A DNA stretch of 64,000 bases from Afifellaceae bacterium (GTDB taxonomy: Bacteria > Pseudomonadota > Alphaproteobacteria > Rhizobiales > Afifellaceae): NCBI GenBank assembly GCA_028281235.1, contig JANQKG010000001.1:87069-151068 (forward strand), given 5' to 3'. The notes under the pieces are model-generated. The model was not told the origin of the DNA and did not search any database. It worked only from the letters and a program-made list of their open reading frames with translations. Below are positions 56,745 through 64,000 of this stretch, in pieces. Both the position numbers and the translations under genes were made by a program. Within the stretch, counting starts at the first letter, position 1. Each line of letters starts with the position of its first letter.

Positions 56745-56772
56745 TATAATGTCCCTTTAGAAGGACATAAAT
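56745..56772. promoter_or_regulatory. hip operator 3
   Basis: TATAATGTCC-N8-GGACATAAAT has the same core TGTCC-N8-GGACA, 92 bases from operator 2. It lies between hipB and the ubiquitin-like operon end and might serve looping or another promoter. Confidence 0.6.
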
Positions 56773-56940
56773 GGAAATCTTAACCGCGCGTCTAGGCTCA
56801 ACCGGCCCGCGCGAGGGATCGAAGCCGTATGGCCGAAATCACGCGAAGCCCTGCGCAGCGTGGGTTCGGTCCACGAGAGCCCGGCCCTTCTCGCCAGAGC
56901 ACGGCGCGGGCGGAAGGGCGCGCCCCCAAGGCCCCTCACC

Positions 56941-57837
56941 CTATGATTCGCCCAATGGAGTGCCTGATCCGGCGCGCCGGAAATAACGCTCGATATTCGC
57001 GGAGTCGCCCTGCCCCCTGACGATGCCGCAATAATAGCAGTCATCGGCGGGATCGTCGGTGCGGGAGCCGACCGTGCCGCGGTCGCCGCGATAATCAAGA
57101 TGAAGCTGCGGCGCCCGGATGCCGGTGGCAGCGGCCATGAACTCGGTGACGCCGAGTGATGCGACGACACCGTTCACGGACACGACCGAAGGACCGGCCT
57201 CACCGAGGGCGCGCCGGTCGATGCCGTAGACCGCCGCTTCATTGTCGAGGATTTCTTCTGTCGAAAGAAAGCGACGGACGTCGTCGTCATCGAGAAGCCC
57301 GCGGCAATGCAGGCAGCCGCTGTCGCCGATCACAACCGCAACGCGCCCTCCGTAATAGCCCGGCTCCGGCGCATCCGAGGCGAGATCGAAGAGGGGCTTC
57401 TCATAGGCGAGGCAGAACTCGTTGAGCACAAAGCGCGCACCGTCCGAATCGACGCAGCCGAAGATATGGCTGCAGGCCCGGAGCGCGGTGAACGCCGCGT
57501 TGCTAAGCAGGTTGTTTTTCACCCTGATAACGGCGATCGCCGGGTCGATCAGTCCGGCCAGCCGTTCACCGAGTTCGACCTTGGGCGAGCCCGGCACCGG
57601 GTCGTTATGCCAGGCGCCGACATAGCGGTTGCGGTTTGAGCCCGAGAGCTCTTCGTCATCGACCAGCGTCAGGGCGCCAACGCCAAGGAGCGAGAGCTGC
57701 TGGACAACATGCGTACCCAAACCGCCGACGCCGACGATGCCGACATGGGCCCGGCGGAGCGCCTGCTGTCCTTCACGGCCGAACAGACGTTCGTTGCGGT
57801 CAAACCGCCCAGGCCCGGTCGTCGTGCGATTCGCCAT
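56941..57837 (-). CDS. E1/ThiF-like adenylating enzyme of the ubiquitin-like operon
   Basis: A 298-residue ThiF/E1 superfamily protein. The nucleotide-binding loop GVGGLGTH lies at about residues 36-43 (GxGxxG at 36-41), followed by LVDDEELSGSNRNR. Two CxxC pairs (CLHC and CYYC) probably bind zinc. E1 enzymes activate a ubiquitin-like C-terminal glycine. It is the last gene of a four-gene minus-strand operon and overlaps the JAB gene by 38 bases. No fused ubiquitin-fold or cysteine-rich extra domain is visible. Confidence 0.88.
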   Translation of the reverse strand: MANRTTTGPGRFDRNERLFGREGQQALRRAHVGIVGVGGLGTHVVQQLSLLGVGALTLVDDEELSGSNRNRYVGAWHNDPVPGSPKVELGERLAGLIDPAIAVIRVKNNLLSNAAFTALRACSHIFGCVDSDGARFVLNEFCLAYEKPLFDLASDAPEPGYYGGRVAVVIGDSGCLHCRGLLDDDDVRRFLSTEEILDNEAAVYGIDRRALGEAGPSVVSVNGVVASLGVTEFMAAATGIRAPQLHLDYRGDRGTVGSRTDDPADDCYYCGIVRGQGDSANIERYFRRAGSGTPLGES

Positions 57838-58354
57838 CGTTCCATCCCTCCAGAGAGGCGTTGGTCGGGAGGTGGAGGTCAGTGCCGACCCTTATACCGG
57901 CCAGGGGCTCGGGCTGCTCCGCACCGTCCGGCCAGAAGAGCGCATCAAATCCGCTCGGCGCAGCAACGACCGCAAGGTAAGGACGGCGCGGGAGCCGCCA
58001 GCGCATATGGGGGACGGTTTCACGCAGACCGCTGCGGTCCGAAGGTGAGAACGCGGCCGGCCACGGCCCCGGATGCGAATGAAACTCGGCGAGCGCCGCC
58101 CCGAGGGCATGAGCGCGCTTGATCAGGCTGATGCGGCACGCATCGGTCAGCTCGATATAGTCGCCATATTGCGCGGCGAAATCCGCGGACTGCAGAAAGG
58201 CGGTGTCGATGACTTCGAGCGCGGCATCATCGCCATGCCTGACCGTTCGGCAGAAAAGGAAGGCAGCCTGCTCCTGCCGGCTTTCCTCCGGCAGAAGATG
58301 TGCCCAAAGGGCCGCGTGCAGCTCGGTGGTAAGATGCAACGTCGTGGCGGTCAT
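57800..58354 (-). CDS. JAB/JAMM-type metalloprotease (deubiquitinase-like)
   Basis: A 184-residue protein with the JAMM-type zinc motif: Glu (near residue 28 in QEQAAFLF), His92-x-His94 and Ser103-x2-Asp106 (FHSHPGPW ... SPSD). JAB proteases cleave after ubiquitin-like C-termini. Start ATG 58354 overlaps the E2-like stop (ATGA); the longer open frame is not needed. In the operon it could process the ubiquitin-like protein or remove it from targets. Confidence 0.88.
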   Translation of the reverse strand: MTATTLHLTTELHAALWAHLLPEESRQEQAAFLFCRTVRHGDDAALEVIDTAFLQSADFAAQYGDYIELTDACRISLIKRAHALGAALAEFHSHPGPWPAAFSPSDRSGLRETVPHMRWRLPRRPYLAVVAAPSGFDALFWPDGAEQPEPLAGIRVGTDLHLPTNASLEGWNDGESHDDRAWAV

Positions 58355-58743
58355 TGGCCCTCTCGCAGGCGATGGGTGAAGCTGCGCACCCAGGCCCAGA
58401 GATTGGAGCCCGAGCCGATGTCGGCGGTAGGCTTCCACCCGACAGCGTCCCACGACAGAAAGCGCCATTGTCCCTCAAACGGCGGTTGATGCGGCGCGGG
58501 ATGCTCTGACGGCGGCTTGCCGTTCAAGGTGAGCGCGACCGGCACATAGAAGCCGTAGGGCGCAGCGCCCGGATAGCCCTGCGTTACCGAAAAGGCCGCG
58601 TGAATGTCATCCGGCGACCAGCCGTCCGGCGTATGCAGGGGACCGACCCTGAACCAGTGCAGCCCGCCCGTTTCGACGTGCACGGCGTCCTGATAATGGA
58701 GGCGAAGCAAATCCAGCTCCGCCTCCATGCGCGCGTTCACCAC
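58351..58743 (-). CDS. E2-like protein without any cysteine
   Basis: A 130-residue protein with an E2/UBC-like pattern (GLHWFRVG, YPGAAPYGFYVPVALTLNG and PPFEGQWRFLSWDAVGW). The position between a triple ubiquitin-like protein and a JAB/E1 pair fits prokaryotic E2-like families. I find no cysteine anywhere in the sequence, so it cannot form the usual E2-thioester. It may act non-catalytically or use another residue. The GTG start at 58743 abuts the multiubiquitin stop (TGAGTG). E2 identity is inferred mostly from context and fold pattern. Confidence 0.72.
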   Translation of the reverse strand: MVNARMEAELDLLRLHYQDAVHVETGGLHWFRVGPLHTPDGWSPDDIHAAFSVTQGYPGAAPYGFYVPVALTLNGKPPSEHPAPHQPPFEGQWRFLSWDAVGWKPTADIGSGSNLWAWVRSFTHRLREGQ

Positions 58744-59472
58744 TCAGCCCCGCTTCCAGCACAACTTCTTGCCGTAGGCGAGACCGGGCTTAAGCGTAAT
58801 GACCTCTCCCGGCTTGAGCTGGCGTTCGTTCTGGTCCTTGTCGACTTCGATGACGCCCTCGGACGGCGCCCAGCCGCCAATTTCGGCGATCTGCTCCATC
58901 GTAATTGTGGGCTCCAGCCAGCGCCGCGTGTCACCCTCGATGCAGAGGAAAAAGACCGGACCGGTGCGCAGCCGCTCCACTTCATTGCCGGCGAGCAACA
59001 CCGCCTGGTCGTCCTCGACAAAGAGATCGGGCTCGCCGCGCCGCTCCAGCCAGACGCCGGTCTTCTTGGGATCAACGCCCGCGAGGGCCTTAAGGACCCG
59101 ACCGAGGATTTCCGCAGCGCCCCATTCAAAACGGCGGTCATTCAGCAAGAACCGGAAGGAGCGGTCGGAGCGGAAAGCGATGAAGCGCTCCACGCCTCGC
59201 CGAAAGATTTCGACGGTCTCGTCCGGGCGGACCTCCTCAAGGGAGCCGGCCTTCAACACGGCAACCAGGATGTGGTCCGCAACGGGCAACAGCGCAGCGA
59301 CCTCAAGGATCTGAGCGCCGGTGGGAACGGGATCGGCAAGGACGTAGGGCCGGTATTCCAGCCGGTCGTTGCCGACCTTAATGCGGTATCGCGCGCCCGC
59401 GCGCGGCGCGTTGCCGCGGCGGACGCAGTCTTCAAGGTCGATGATGTCATCCGCGGTATCGATCTGGGCCAT
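58744..59472 (-). CDS. Multi-ubiquitin-like protein with three beta-grasp modules
   Basis: A 242-residue protein with three tandem modules of about 70 residues: roughly 27-100, 105-170 and 172-242. Each starts with a beta strand followed by helix-like and GxE-containing segments (for example ARYRIKVG, RSFRFLLNDRRFEWGAAE and FFLCIEGDTRRWLEP). It resembles the Multi_ubiq family that is linked to E1, E2-like and JAB genes in bacteria. The last module ends in KRG, so a C-terminal glycine is exposed without processing. First gene of the operon; the upstream region 59473-59619 is AT-rich. Confidence 0.85.
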   Translation of the reverse strand: MAQIDTADDIIDLEDCVRRGNAPRAGARYRIKVGNDRLEYRPYVLADPVPTGAQILEVAALLPVADHILVAVLKAGSLEEVRPDETVEIFRRGVERFIAFRSDRSFRFLLNDRRFEWGAAEILGRVLKALAGVDPKKTGVWLERRGEPDLFVEDDQAVLLAGNEVERLRTGPVFFLCIEGDTRRWLEPTITMEQIAEIGGWAPSEGVIEVDKDQNERQLKPGEVITLKPGLAYGKKLCWKRG

Positions 59473-59619
59473 AGCTGCCTCCTCGATCAGCTTGCGTGGT
59501 GCCGACTCTCGTCGGCCTGATCGGGACTATGGAATACGGTCTCACCCGGGTCAACTACGTGTTACGCGAAACTACACACTCTTTTCAAATTTTTTTGGCG
59601 CTGCACGCGTATCAGAATA

Positions 59620-60729
59620 TCAATCCACCCATGTGTAGTAGACCTTCAGCTTGTTAAGCGCGGCGAACCCGATGATACGATTGTGCTGCAGCTGGCCGAC
59701 CACGATCCCTGGTGCAATTTGGTTATCGGCGGAGAATCTGCGCACTTCCTCCTCAGTGCCATCGAAGGTCAGCAAGAATTTGCGCATGGCAGCGGCCGGA
59801 ATGAGGAAGTCGGCCGCCCAGACGTTGGCCTCCGCTTCCTGCTTGGGGTCAGCGCTGCCAGGCCCCTTAGTCATTTCAATGAAGATCGCCTTCCGACTGT
59901 GGAGAAGTATGTGAGCGCACTCATGGAAAAAGGTGAACCAGAAATGGTCGTCCGACTTATGCCTTAGGCTTTGCTGGATAAGCGCCTTATGCGGCGACAA
60001 CCAGCGTGACACTCCGCTCGCCCTTATTTTAGGCAGAGGCTTCTCCAGGACGAAGGCAACGCCCGCTGCGGCACATTTTCGCTCAATTTCCGGCAGCGCA
60101 TCGTCGATCGGCGCCAAAGTCAGTTCGCGGATCTCTTTCAGAGCGCTAACGAACGCCTCCCGATCATAGTCTGCAGTCTCGATTTCCGCCGCGCGGAGCT
60201 CACCGATTCTCAACCAAGCTGCAAGCGCAAATCTATCATTCTTAAAGGACGGCGATGTACGGAACTCGGCCTGCAGTAGCTCTGCCACTCGCTCCTCACA
60301 TGCCTTCAGACTACCGACGCCAAAGAACTTTAGTAATTCTTGTACACGTCTTGGCTTGTCAGAAAACCTTTCTATATAGTCACGTTTCGCAAGTTCGTTT
60401 AGTGGAAATTCGCTGGCCCAATCATAGTGGGCGGAGAAAGCCTCTGTCTCCGCCTGACGAGCCCGATGGAGCTGGTAGGCTGCTTCCATAGAGGTCCAAA
60501 TCGCGGCAGACACACCAAGCACGCGCTCAAGCTGAAGGGCTGTCTCGGGCTCTACCGGCGCCTTTCCCGCGGCAATTTCCGCAATAAGTTTGCCAGAACG
60601 GCCACAACGGCGGGCGAGTTCGCGCGCTGAAATACCAAGTTCCTCCATGTACTCCGAAATAAGATCGCCCGGAGGAGCAGCGTGGTCAGGCGAGTAAATG
60701 TAGCGGTTGTTGACGTTTGTCATTTTCAT
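59620..60729 (-). CDS. HTH protein with ImmA/IrrE metallopeptidase domain (HigA-like)
   Basis: A 369-residue protein with an N-terminal HigA-type helix-turn-helix (about residues 18-75; ISARELARRCGRSGKLIAEI) and a C-terminal zinc peptidase domain carrying HECAH at 269-273 (FFHECAHILLH) and an acidic residue downstream (KQEAEANVWAADFLIP). Similar fused proteins act as antitoxins or regulators. Its ATG overlaps the HigB-like stop (ATGA). Confidence 0.88.
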   Translation of the reverse strand: MKMTNVNNRYIYSPDHAAPPGDLISEYMEELGISARELARRCGRSGKLIAEIAAGKAPVEPETALQLERVLGVSAAIWTSMEAAYQLHRARQAETEAFSAHYDWASEFPLNELAKRDYIERFSDKPRRVQELLKFFGVGSLKACEERVAELLQAEFRTSPSFKNDRFALAAWLRIGELRAAEIETADYDREAFVSALKEIRELTLAPIDDALPEIERKCAAAGVAFVLEKPLPKIRASGVSRWLSPHKALIQQSLRHKSDDHFWFTFFHECAHILLHSRKAIFIEMTKGPGSADPKQEAEANVWAADFLIPAAAMRKFLLTFDGTEEEVRRFSADNQIAPGIVVGQLQHNRIIGFAALNKLKVYYTWVD

Positions 60730-61082
60730 TCTCCCCTGGCGGTGGGGACTGAGATCAGTCCGGTGACTTGGATTTCCGTTACGCTCGACAGATCGTCGGC
60801 GCGCGCCATCTTTGGTATCGTCGCACGGAACTGGAGGCGGTTTTCGGCGCCGAGTGCGACCGAGAAGGTCCCGGCTTTACGGCTGGCGGCTAGCTCAATT
60901 GGAGGCGACGTAGGCACATCACTTAGCGAGGGCGCCGCAGCCAAGACCGATAGACGGCAGCAGATTAGCCTAGCCAGCTCGGCACCGAATGCGCGGTCGA
61001 GGCTAGCCCGGCAGCAATAGAGGTCCCGAACCTTCTGGCCGGGAAACCAGATATCCACATCTGGCCTCATTTTGTTTCGCAT
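60726..61082 (-). CDS. HigB/RelE-like putative toxin
   Basis: A 118-residue protein starting at ATG 61082 (or 61070). The region DIWFPGQKVRDLYCCRASLDRAFG, ELARLICCRLSVLAAAPSLSD and FSVALGAENRLQFRATIP (each quoted in part) follows the HigB/RelE pattern, with the basic and aromatic residues near the end. It directly precedes, and overlaps by 4 bases, the HTH-ImmA gene, which fits a toxin-antitoxin operon with a protease-fused antitoxin. The frame extends upstream to 61271, but that part looks noncoding. Confidence 0.65.
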   Translation of the reverse strand: MRNKMRPDVDIWFPGQKVRDLYCCRASLDRAFGAELARLICCRLSVLAAAPSLSDVPTSPPIELAASRKAGTFSVALGAENRLQFRATIPKMARADDLSSVTEIQVTGLISVPTARGE

Positions 61083-61254
61083 CGGGTAACAGGATTCGTG
61101 ACTAGCCGCAAATCGGCGCGCTCGCCGTGAGACAGCGCAAAGCCTCCATGGGGACTGCTCTGGCTGGCGGCGCAAGGCATAGCCCGTAAGCCGCGACGCC
61201 TCCCCCAAACAGCAAGAAGTTTCCGTAAAGCGGGAGCGGTCGTACCAAGGCAAC

Positions 61255-61350
61255 TTAGTAAATCCGGACAATCGAGGCGCCGTCAGCTATGGCTACCCGG
61301 ATGTCCTTCACAAGCTGCTTGAATAGCCGCCCGCCAGGGCGATCGCTCAT
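61255..61350 (-). CDS. 31-residue reading frame coupled to the DUF3644 gene
   Basis: The DUF3644 stop overlaps an ATG (ATGA, 61347-61350) that opens a frame of 31 residues, MSDRPGGRLFKQLVKDIRVA continuing to VRIY and a TAA at 61255-61257. It could be a small coupled protein or the remnant of a longer gene interrupted by later insertion. The overlap is the only evidence for translation. Confidence 0.35.
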   Translation of the reverse strand: MSDRPGGRLFKQLVKDIRVAIADGASIVRIY

Positions 61351-62684
61351 AGTTTGACCGCCTTAACGGCCGCCAAAGTCTTTTCATCGGCGACCGCTTC
61401 GACCAGGCGATCGACCCATTTTTCGGAGTATGTGTAGTCGCTGTGAGCGGCATGGTAGATGCAATAGTCTTTGTCGGTATTCTCGGGCTGCTTGGCCCCG
61501 GCGCGGGGTCTCACCTTAAACAGACGCCAGGCCTGGGTGTGATTGTGCAGATTAAATTGCTTCTTTGAGCGCTTGCGAACCAGTTTGCATACCTGCGCCG
61601 GCTTGTGAGGGTATAGGTGATCGGCTGCCTTATATTGCACCAGCACATTCTTGATTTCTTTGCCCTCATCTGACTCGGGCCTCACGAATTCGAAATGGGA
61701 GCGGCTCTTCGATGCTGCGTCCAATGTGTAGACAACACGAAACTGGTACTCGAGATCCGCGCGCTGTTCATCCGTAAGCTCTTCCGCCAGGCGTGCGTCA
61801 GTAGCTTCGATGTGGGGAGGAATCTCGTATCTGTTGAGCGTGGCGAGCTGCTCAACGTCCATCCGGACGAACTGAAGGGCGAATGAGAGATTATTGGCCA
61901 GGGACAGCTCTTCCCCAAAAAACTCACAAAGCGCCTTGTTGAAGTTCAGGCAGCAAGCCTGAAAAAGACTCAGCCATTTCGTGTCGCCTTTGCCAAGCAG
62001 CTTGTGCTCAACATCGTCCCGAATGATCTTCAGTGCGCGGAGATTGTTACGAACGCCCTCTGACAGAGGACAGTCGGGCCTTTCAACCATCTGGCTGAGT
62101 AAGAGTGAGTGGCCGTCACCCTGGACAACGTTCTCGCCCTTGCGGGTGTAAAACTCGTGCAGCAAATACGTCCACGCCTCATTGGCAAGGACCGCGAAGA
62201 CCTCGGTTTTGAAGTTGAGCGCCGCGCTATTGAAAATCTGCACGGCCAGAATCATCGCCTCGCGGGCGCGGATCAGCCGTTCGTCGTCAAACAGATTGAG
62301 ACCGGTTTGTGGATCGTGAGAGCGCTTCTTGATCTCGAAGAACGCAAGTTCGTCATCGGACGCAGCCTTTTGTGCCTCGCTCTTCTTGACCTCCGTAATG
62401 CGAGCGCTGTTGATAGTCGCCACTCGCCCCGTATTGACAAACGCCTGAATGTCTTGATTGCGCCAGCCTTTGTTCAGGAGCGCCTTAACGACCTTCTTTT
62501 CGTCTTTTGTCAGGGCTCCTTTTGGGCTCCGTCTCACCATCCGACTGTACCGCGTTGCTGGGTCGTAGTCTTGAAAGGGCCTCAGGATGCGCGATGTCCG
62601 CCCGGCAATAAAGCGGATCTTGACGCTTTTCCGAAGCGTTCCCGCGTACGTGCCAACAACAGGTTCTAGGGTTGGCTCAGCCAC
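61347..62684 (-). CDS. DUF3644-domain protein
   Basis: A 445-residue protein with DUF3644 features in the middle (FKTEVFAVLANEAWTYLLHE, LSQMVERPDCPLSEGVRNNL). An N-terminal basic region and a C-terminal domain of unknown type surround it. The family has no known biochemical role but often occurs in phage-defence islands. It follows a short gap after the HigB-like gene upstream region. Start ATG 62684 is not preceded by a strong ribosome site. Confidence 0.78.
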   Translation of the reverse strand: MAEPTLEPVVGTYAGTLRKSVKIRFIAGRTSRILRPFQDYDPATRYSRMVRRSPKGALTKDEKKVVKALLNKGWRNQDIQAFVNTGRVATINSARITEVKKSEAQKAASDDELAFFEIKKRSHDPQTGLNLFDDERLIRAREAMILAVQIFNSAALNFKTEVFAVLANEAWTYLLHEFYTRKGENVVQGDGHSLLLSQMVERPDCPLSEGVRNNLRALKIIRDDVEHKLLGKGDTKWLSLFQACCLNFNKALCEFFGEELSLANNLSFALQFVRMDVEQLATLNRYEIPPHIEATDARLAEELTDEQRADLEYQFRVVYTLDAASKSRSHFEFVRPESDEGKEIKNVLVQYKAADHLYPHKPAQVCKLVRKRSKKQFNLHNHTQAWRLFKVRPRAGAKQPENTDKDYCIYHAAHSDYTYSEKWVDRLVEAVADEKTLAAVKAVKL

Positions 62685-63044
62685 CTAACCATAGCCGCTG
62701 TTCGGCCTTGGCCGTGCCACGCTCTAAAGATTCACCCTCGCTTACGTTTACTTGTTTGTCGCCAGCGGGCATGGATTTCCCGCAGAAGATGGCCAACAAA
62801 CGGCCATGTTTTTCTCCCCGTCCGGTTTATACATAGCCCTCGGAACGCTGCTCTGTTGTGCCGCTCATGACACTCCACTCCATTAGATTCGGGGCTCCGC
62901 AATTGGGCACAAATTGGCAATGGCGTTTATTGTTGCTATTCTTCACTAACGCGACGCAAAGTCGAAGGTGTCAGTCGCCGGATCGTAGAGGGATGAACCG
63001 TCAGCAAGATATTTTGATTTCGGTGATAGACATTTGGGGGAGAC
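62685..63044. other. Gene-free gap between DUF3644 and the lipoprotein gene
   Basis: About 360 bases with divergent flanking genes. It probably includes both promoters. Frames in this stretch are short and lack ribosome sites. No repeat was seen. Confidence 0.4.
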
Positions 63045-63593
63045 ATGCGAGCGCATAGTATTCTCTTCACCTGCTTTTTGGCCGGCTGTCTATCGACAGG
63101 AGCCGAACAAGAGCGAGTCATCGAACCCCATTCTGCTGGTTGCACAGACTCAGGAGCGACGCCTTCCGGCGATCGTAGGGTCGCGAACGCCAATTTACTC
63201 ATCGTGAGATCGCGCGACGATCCGAATGATCCGAATGACGGAAATTTCTGCCTTCACCATGACATTGTCAAAAAAGCATCTGACCAGATCGCGGTTGTTA
63301 CTGCTTCATCAAGGTTGCGCTCAACTTCAGAAGCCTCTCGGTTTGTGGCGATAATTATTACGAGCCGCAGGCTGGGAACAAGCGATGTGGAATTCACATG
63401 CGGTAGTGGGCATGCGCGAATGGATGGGACATTCCAGACGGTGTCGGCGAGTTGCGTTGTTCCATTGAACGATGCGGGTACGTACCGTATCGAAACGCGA
63501 TTGGAAAACGTAACAAGCAATACCGTTGTTGAGGACGATATTGAGATGAGAATCCTCATTCGGAGGGGCCGACGATTCAAAGTCAATTTTTAG
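63045..63593 (+). CDS. Hypothetical lipoprotein
   Basis: A 182-residue protein with a short lipoprotein signal (FLAGC, cysteine at residue 15). The mature part has six Cys or so and a beta-rich C-terminus (SSRLRSTSEASRFVAIIITS and DDIEMRILIRRGRRFKVNF). A good ribosome site (GGGGGAG) precedes the ATG. The family is unknown. The gene is flanked by gaps on both sides. Confidence 0.7.
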   Translation: MRAHSILFTCFLAGCLSTGAEQERVIEPHSAGCTDSGATPSGDRRVANANLLIVRSRDDPNDPNDGNFCLHHDIVKKASDQIAVVTASSRLRSTSEASRFVAIIITSRRLGTSDVEFTCGSGHARMDGTFQTVSASCVVPLNDAGTYRIETRLENVTSNTVVEDDIEMRILIRRGRRFKVNF

Positions 63594-63912
63594 GAGGCGC
63601 AACTATTGTTCGACAGGACTGCTTTCTGAACGACAGAGGGTGTTAGGCAACCTCAACACCGGACGAAGAAGCTACCGAGCGCAACTCTGGTACGCGCAAG
63701 ATCTGAGCACAATCGAGTTGCAATAGCACTCCTTTATGTCGCAGCGCCATCTTGTGATCGAGGCAGATTGGCCGCGCACGAACTGCGATGCGTGAACCAA
63801 CCGCTGCAACCGTCTCCGCTTGGACCGCCTAGAATCGCAAACGTAGGTAGCCCAACAGGTAGCCCGCGTGAAATCATTCTGTTCTGGAAATTGCGAAACG
63901 GGATGCCCTTCC
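63594..63912. other. Gene-free gap before the insertion sequence
   Basis: About 320 bases with no convincing coding frame; minus-strand frames overlap the IS end and are not supported. Nothing else is recognised. Confidence 0.4.
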
Positions 63913-64000
63913 TGAGAGATGGGTAACAGAGTTTACCGGAGACATGGGTGACACTTTTGGGCCTTTGCGGGGAGAGCAAAGGTGCCTTGGAAGGAGTGTC
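63913..64000 (+). mobile_element. Left end of an IS481-like insertion sequence
   Basis: Two spaced copies of a GAGANATGGGTNACA motif (63914-63928, 63939-63953, about 25 bases apart) resemble the terminal transposase-binding repeats of IS481-type elements. They are followed by a transposase start. The outer end is placed at about 63913; the right end is beyond the window. The exact boundary would need the matching inverted repeat. Confidence 0.7.
63982..64000 (+). CDS. IS481-type transposase, N-terminal 6 residues only
   Basis: The last 19 bases encode MPWKEC from a GTG start, with GGGGAGAG as ribosome site. This start resembles that of many IS481-type transposases (MPWKEC...), so the open frame is assigned on that basis. 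The rest is outside the window. Confidence 0.7.

Larger units (their letters stand above)
33352..64000. mobile_element. Mobilizable genomic island integrated at tRNA-Arg (right end beyond window)
   Basis: From the tRNA remnant rightward the gene content changes from metabolism to mobility and conflict genes: two relaxases, a coupling ATPase, an oriT candidate, ParB, a serine resolvase, a DUF2958 protein, toxin-antitoxin genes and an IS. GC content is uneven, with AT-rich blocks at about 39.2-40.0, 44.0-46.6 and 51.1-53.5 kb, suggesting layered insertions. No integrase is seen, which fits its usual place at the far end, next to the rebuilt tRNA. Whether this is one element or several nested ones cannot be decided here. 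Confidence 0.7.

Overview
The window is 64 kb of GC-rich DNA from an alphaproteobacterium, probably of the Hyphomicrobiales (Rhizobiales). The nosRZDFYLX order, the red-type Rubisco operon with cbbX, ALA synthase (HemA of the Shemin pathway) and the style of the mobile DNA all point this way, but genus and species cannot be read from the sequence.

The left part (1-33.3 kb) looks like chromosomal backbone. After the 3' end of a LysR regulator and a Crp/Fnr (DNR/NnrR-like) regulator comes a complete clade I nitrous oxide reductase cluster, nosRZDFYLX (1468-10175), mostly joined by 4-base stop/start overlaps. On the other strand follow hemA, a soluble cytochrome c, and a Calvin cycle operon, cbbF-cbbP-cbbL-cbbS-cbbX-rpe, with a divergent cbbR. 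This suggests facultative autotrophy combined with N2O respiration. Next are a TRAP-TAXI transporter and a class III aminotransferase, then a compact operon of a membrane protein, a SLOG-like Rossmann protein and a patatin lipase (24.1-26.6 kb). After these come a FlgO/TPR protein, three small envelope or stress genes, a second patatin, and an HTTM-DCC1 pair.

At 33352-33410 lies the 3' half of a tRNA-Arg(ACG) gene on the minus strand, with no 5' half. To its right everything looks like a mobile island that runs past the window end. It holds a MobA/MobL relaxase, a hairpin cluster that is a good oriT candidate, a soluble VirD4/TraG-type coupling ATPase next to a small membrane protein, a second relaxase with a MobC-like partner, a large ParB-type protein, a serine resolvase, and the start of an IS481-type insertion sequence at the right edge. 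No type IV secretion pilus genes are visible, so the element looks mobilizable rather than self-transmissible, at least as far as the window shows.

The island cargo is the most interesting part. One AT-rich cassette (44404-46644) encodes a Trp-rich 160-residue protein, a radical SAM/SPASM enzyme and a P-loop NTPase. It could be an undescribed peptide- or protein-modifying system. A second cargo block (53.8-62.7 kb) resembles a defence island: a DUF5677 protein, HipBA with three matching operators, a four-gene ubiquitin-like operon (triple ubiquitin-like protein, cysteine-free E2-like protein, JAB protease, E1/ThiF), a HigB-like/HTH-ImmA pair, and a DUF3644 protein. A secreted subtilisin-like protease of low GC (51207-53444) also looks imported.
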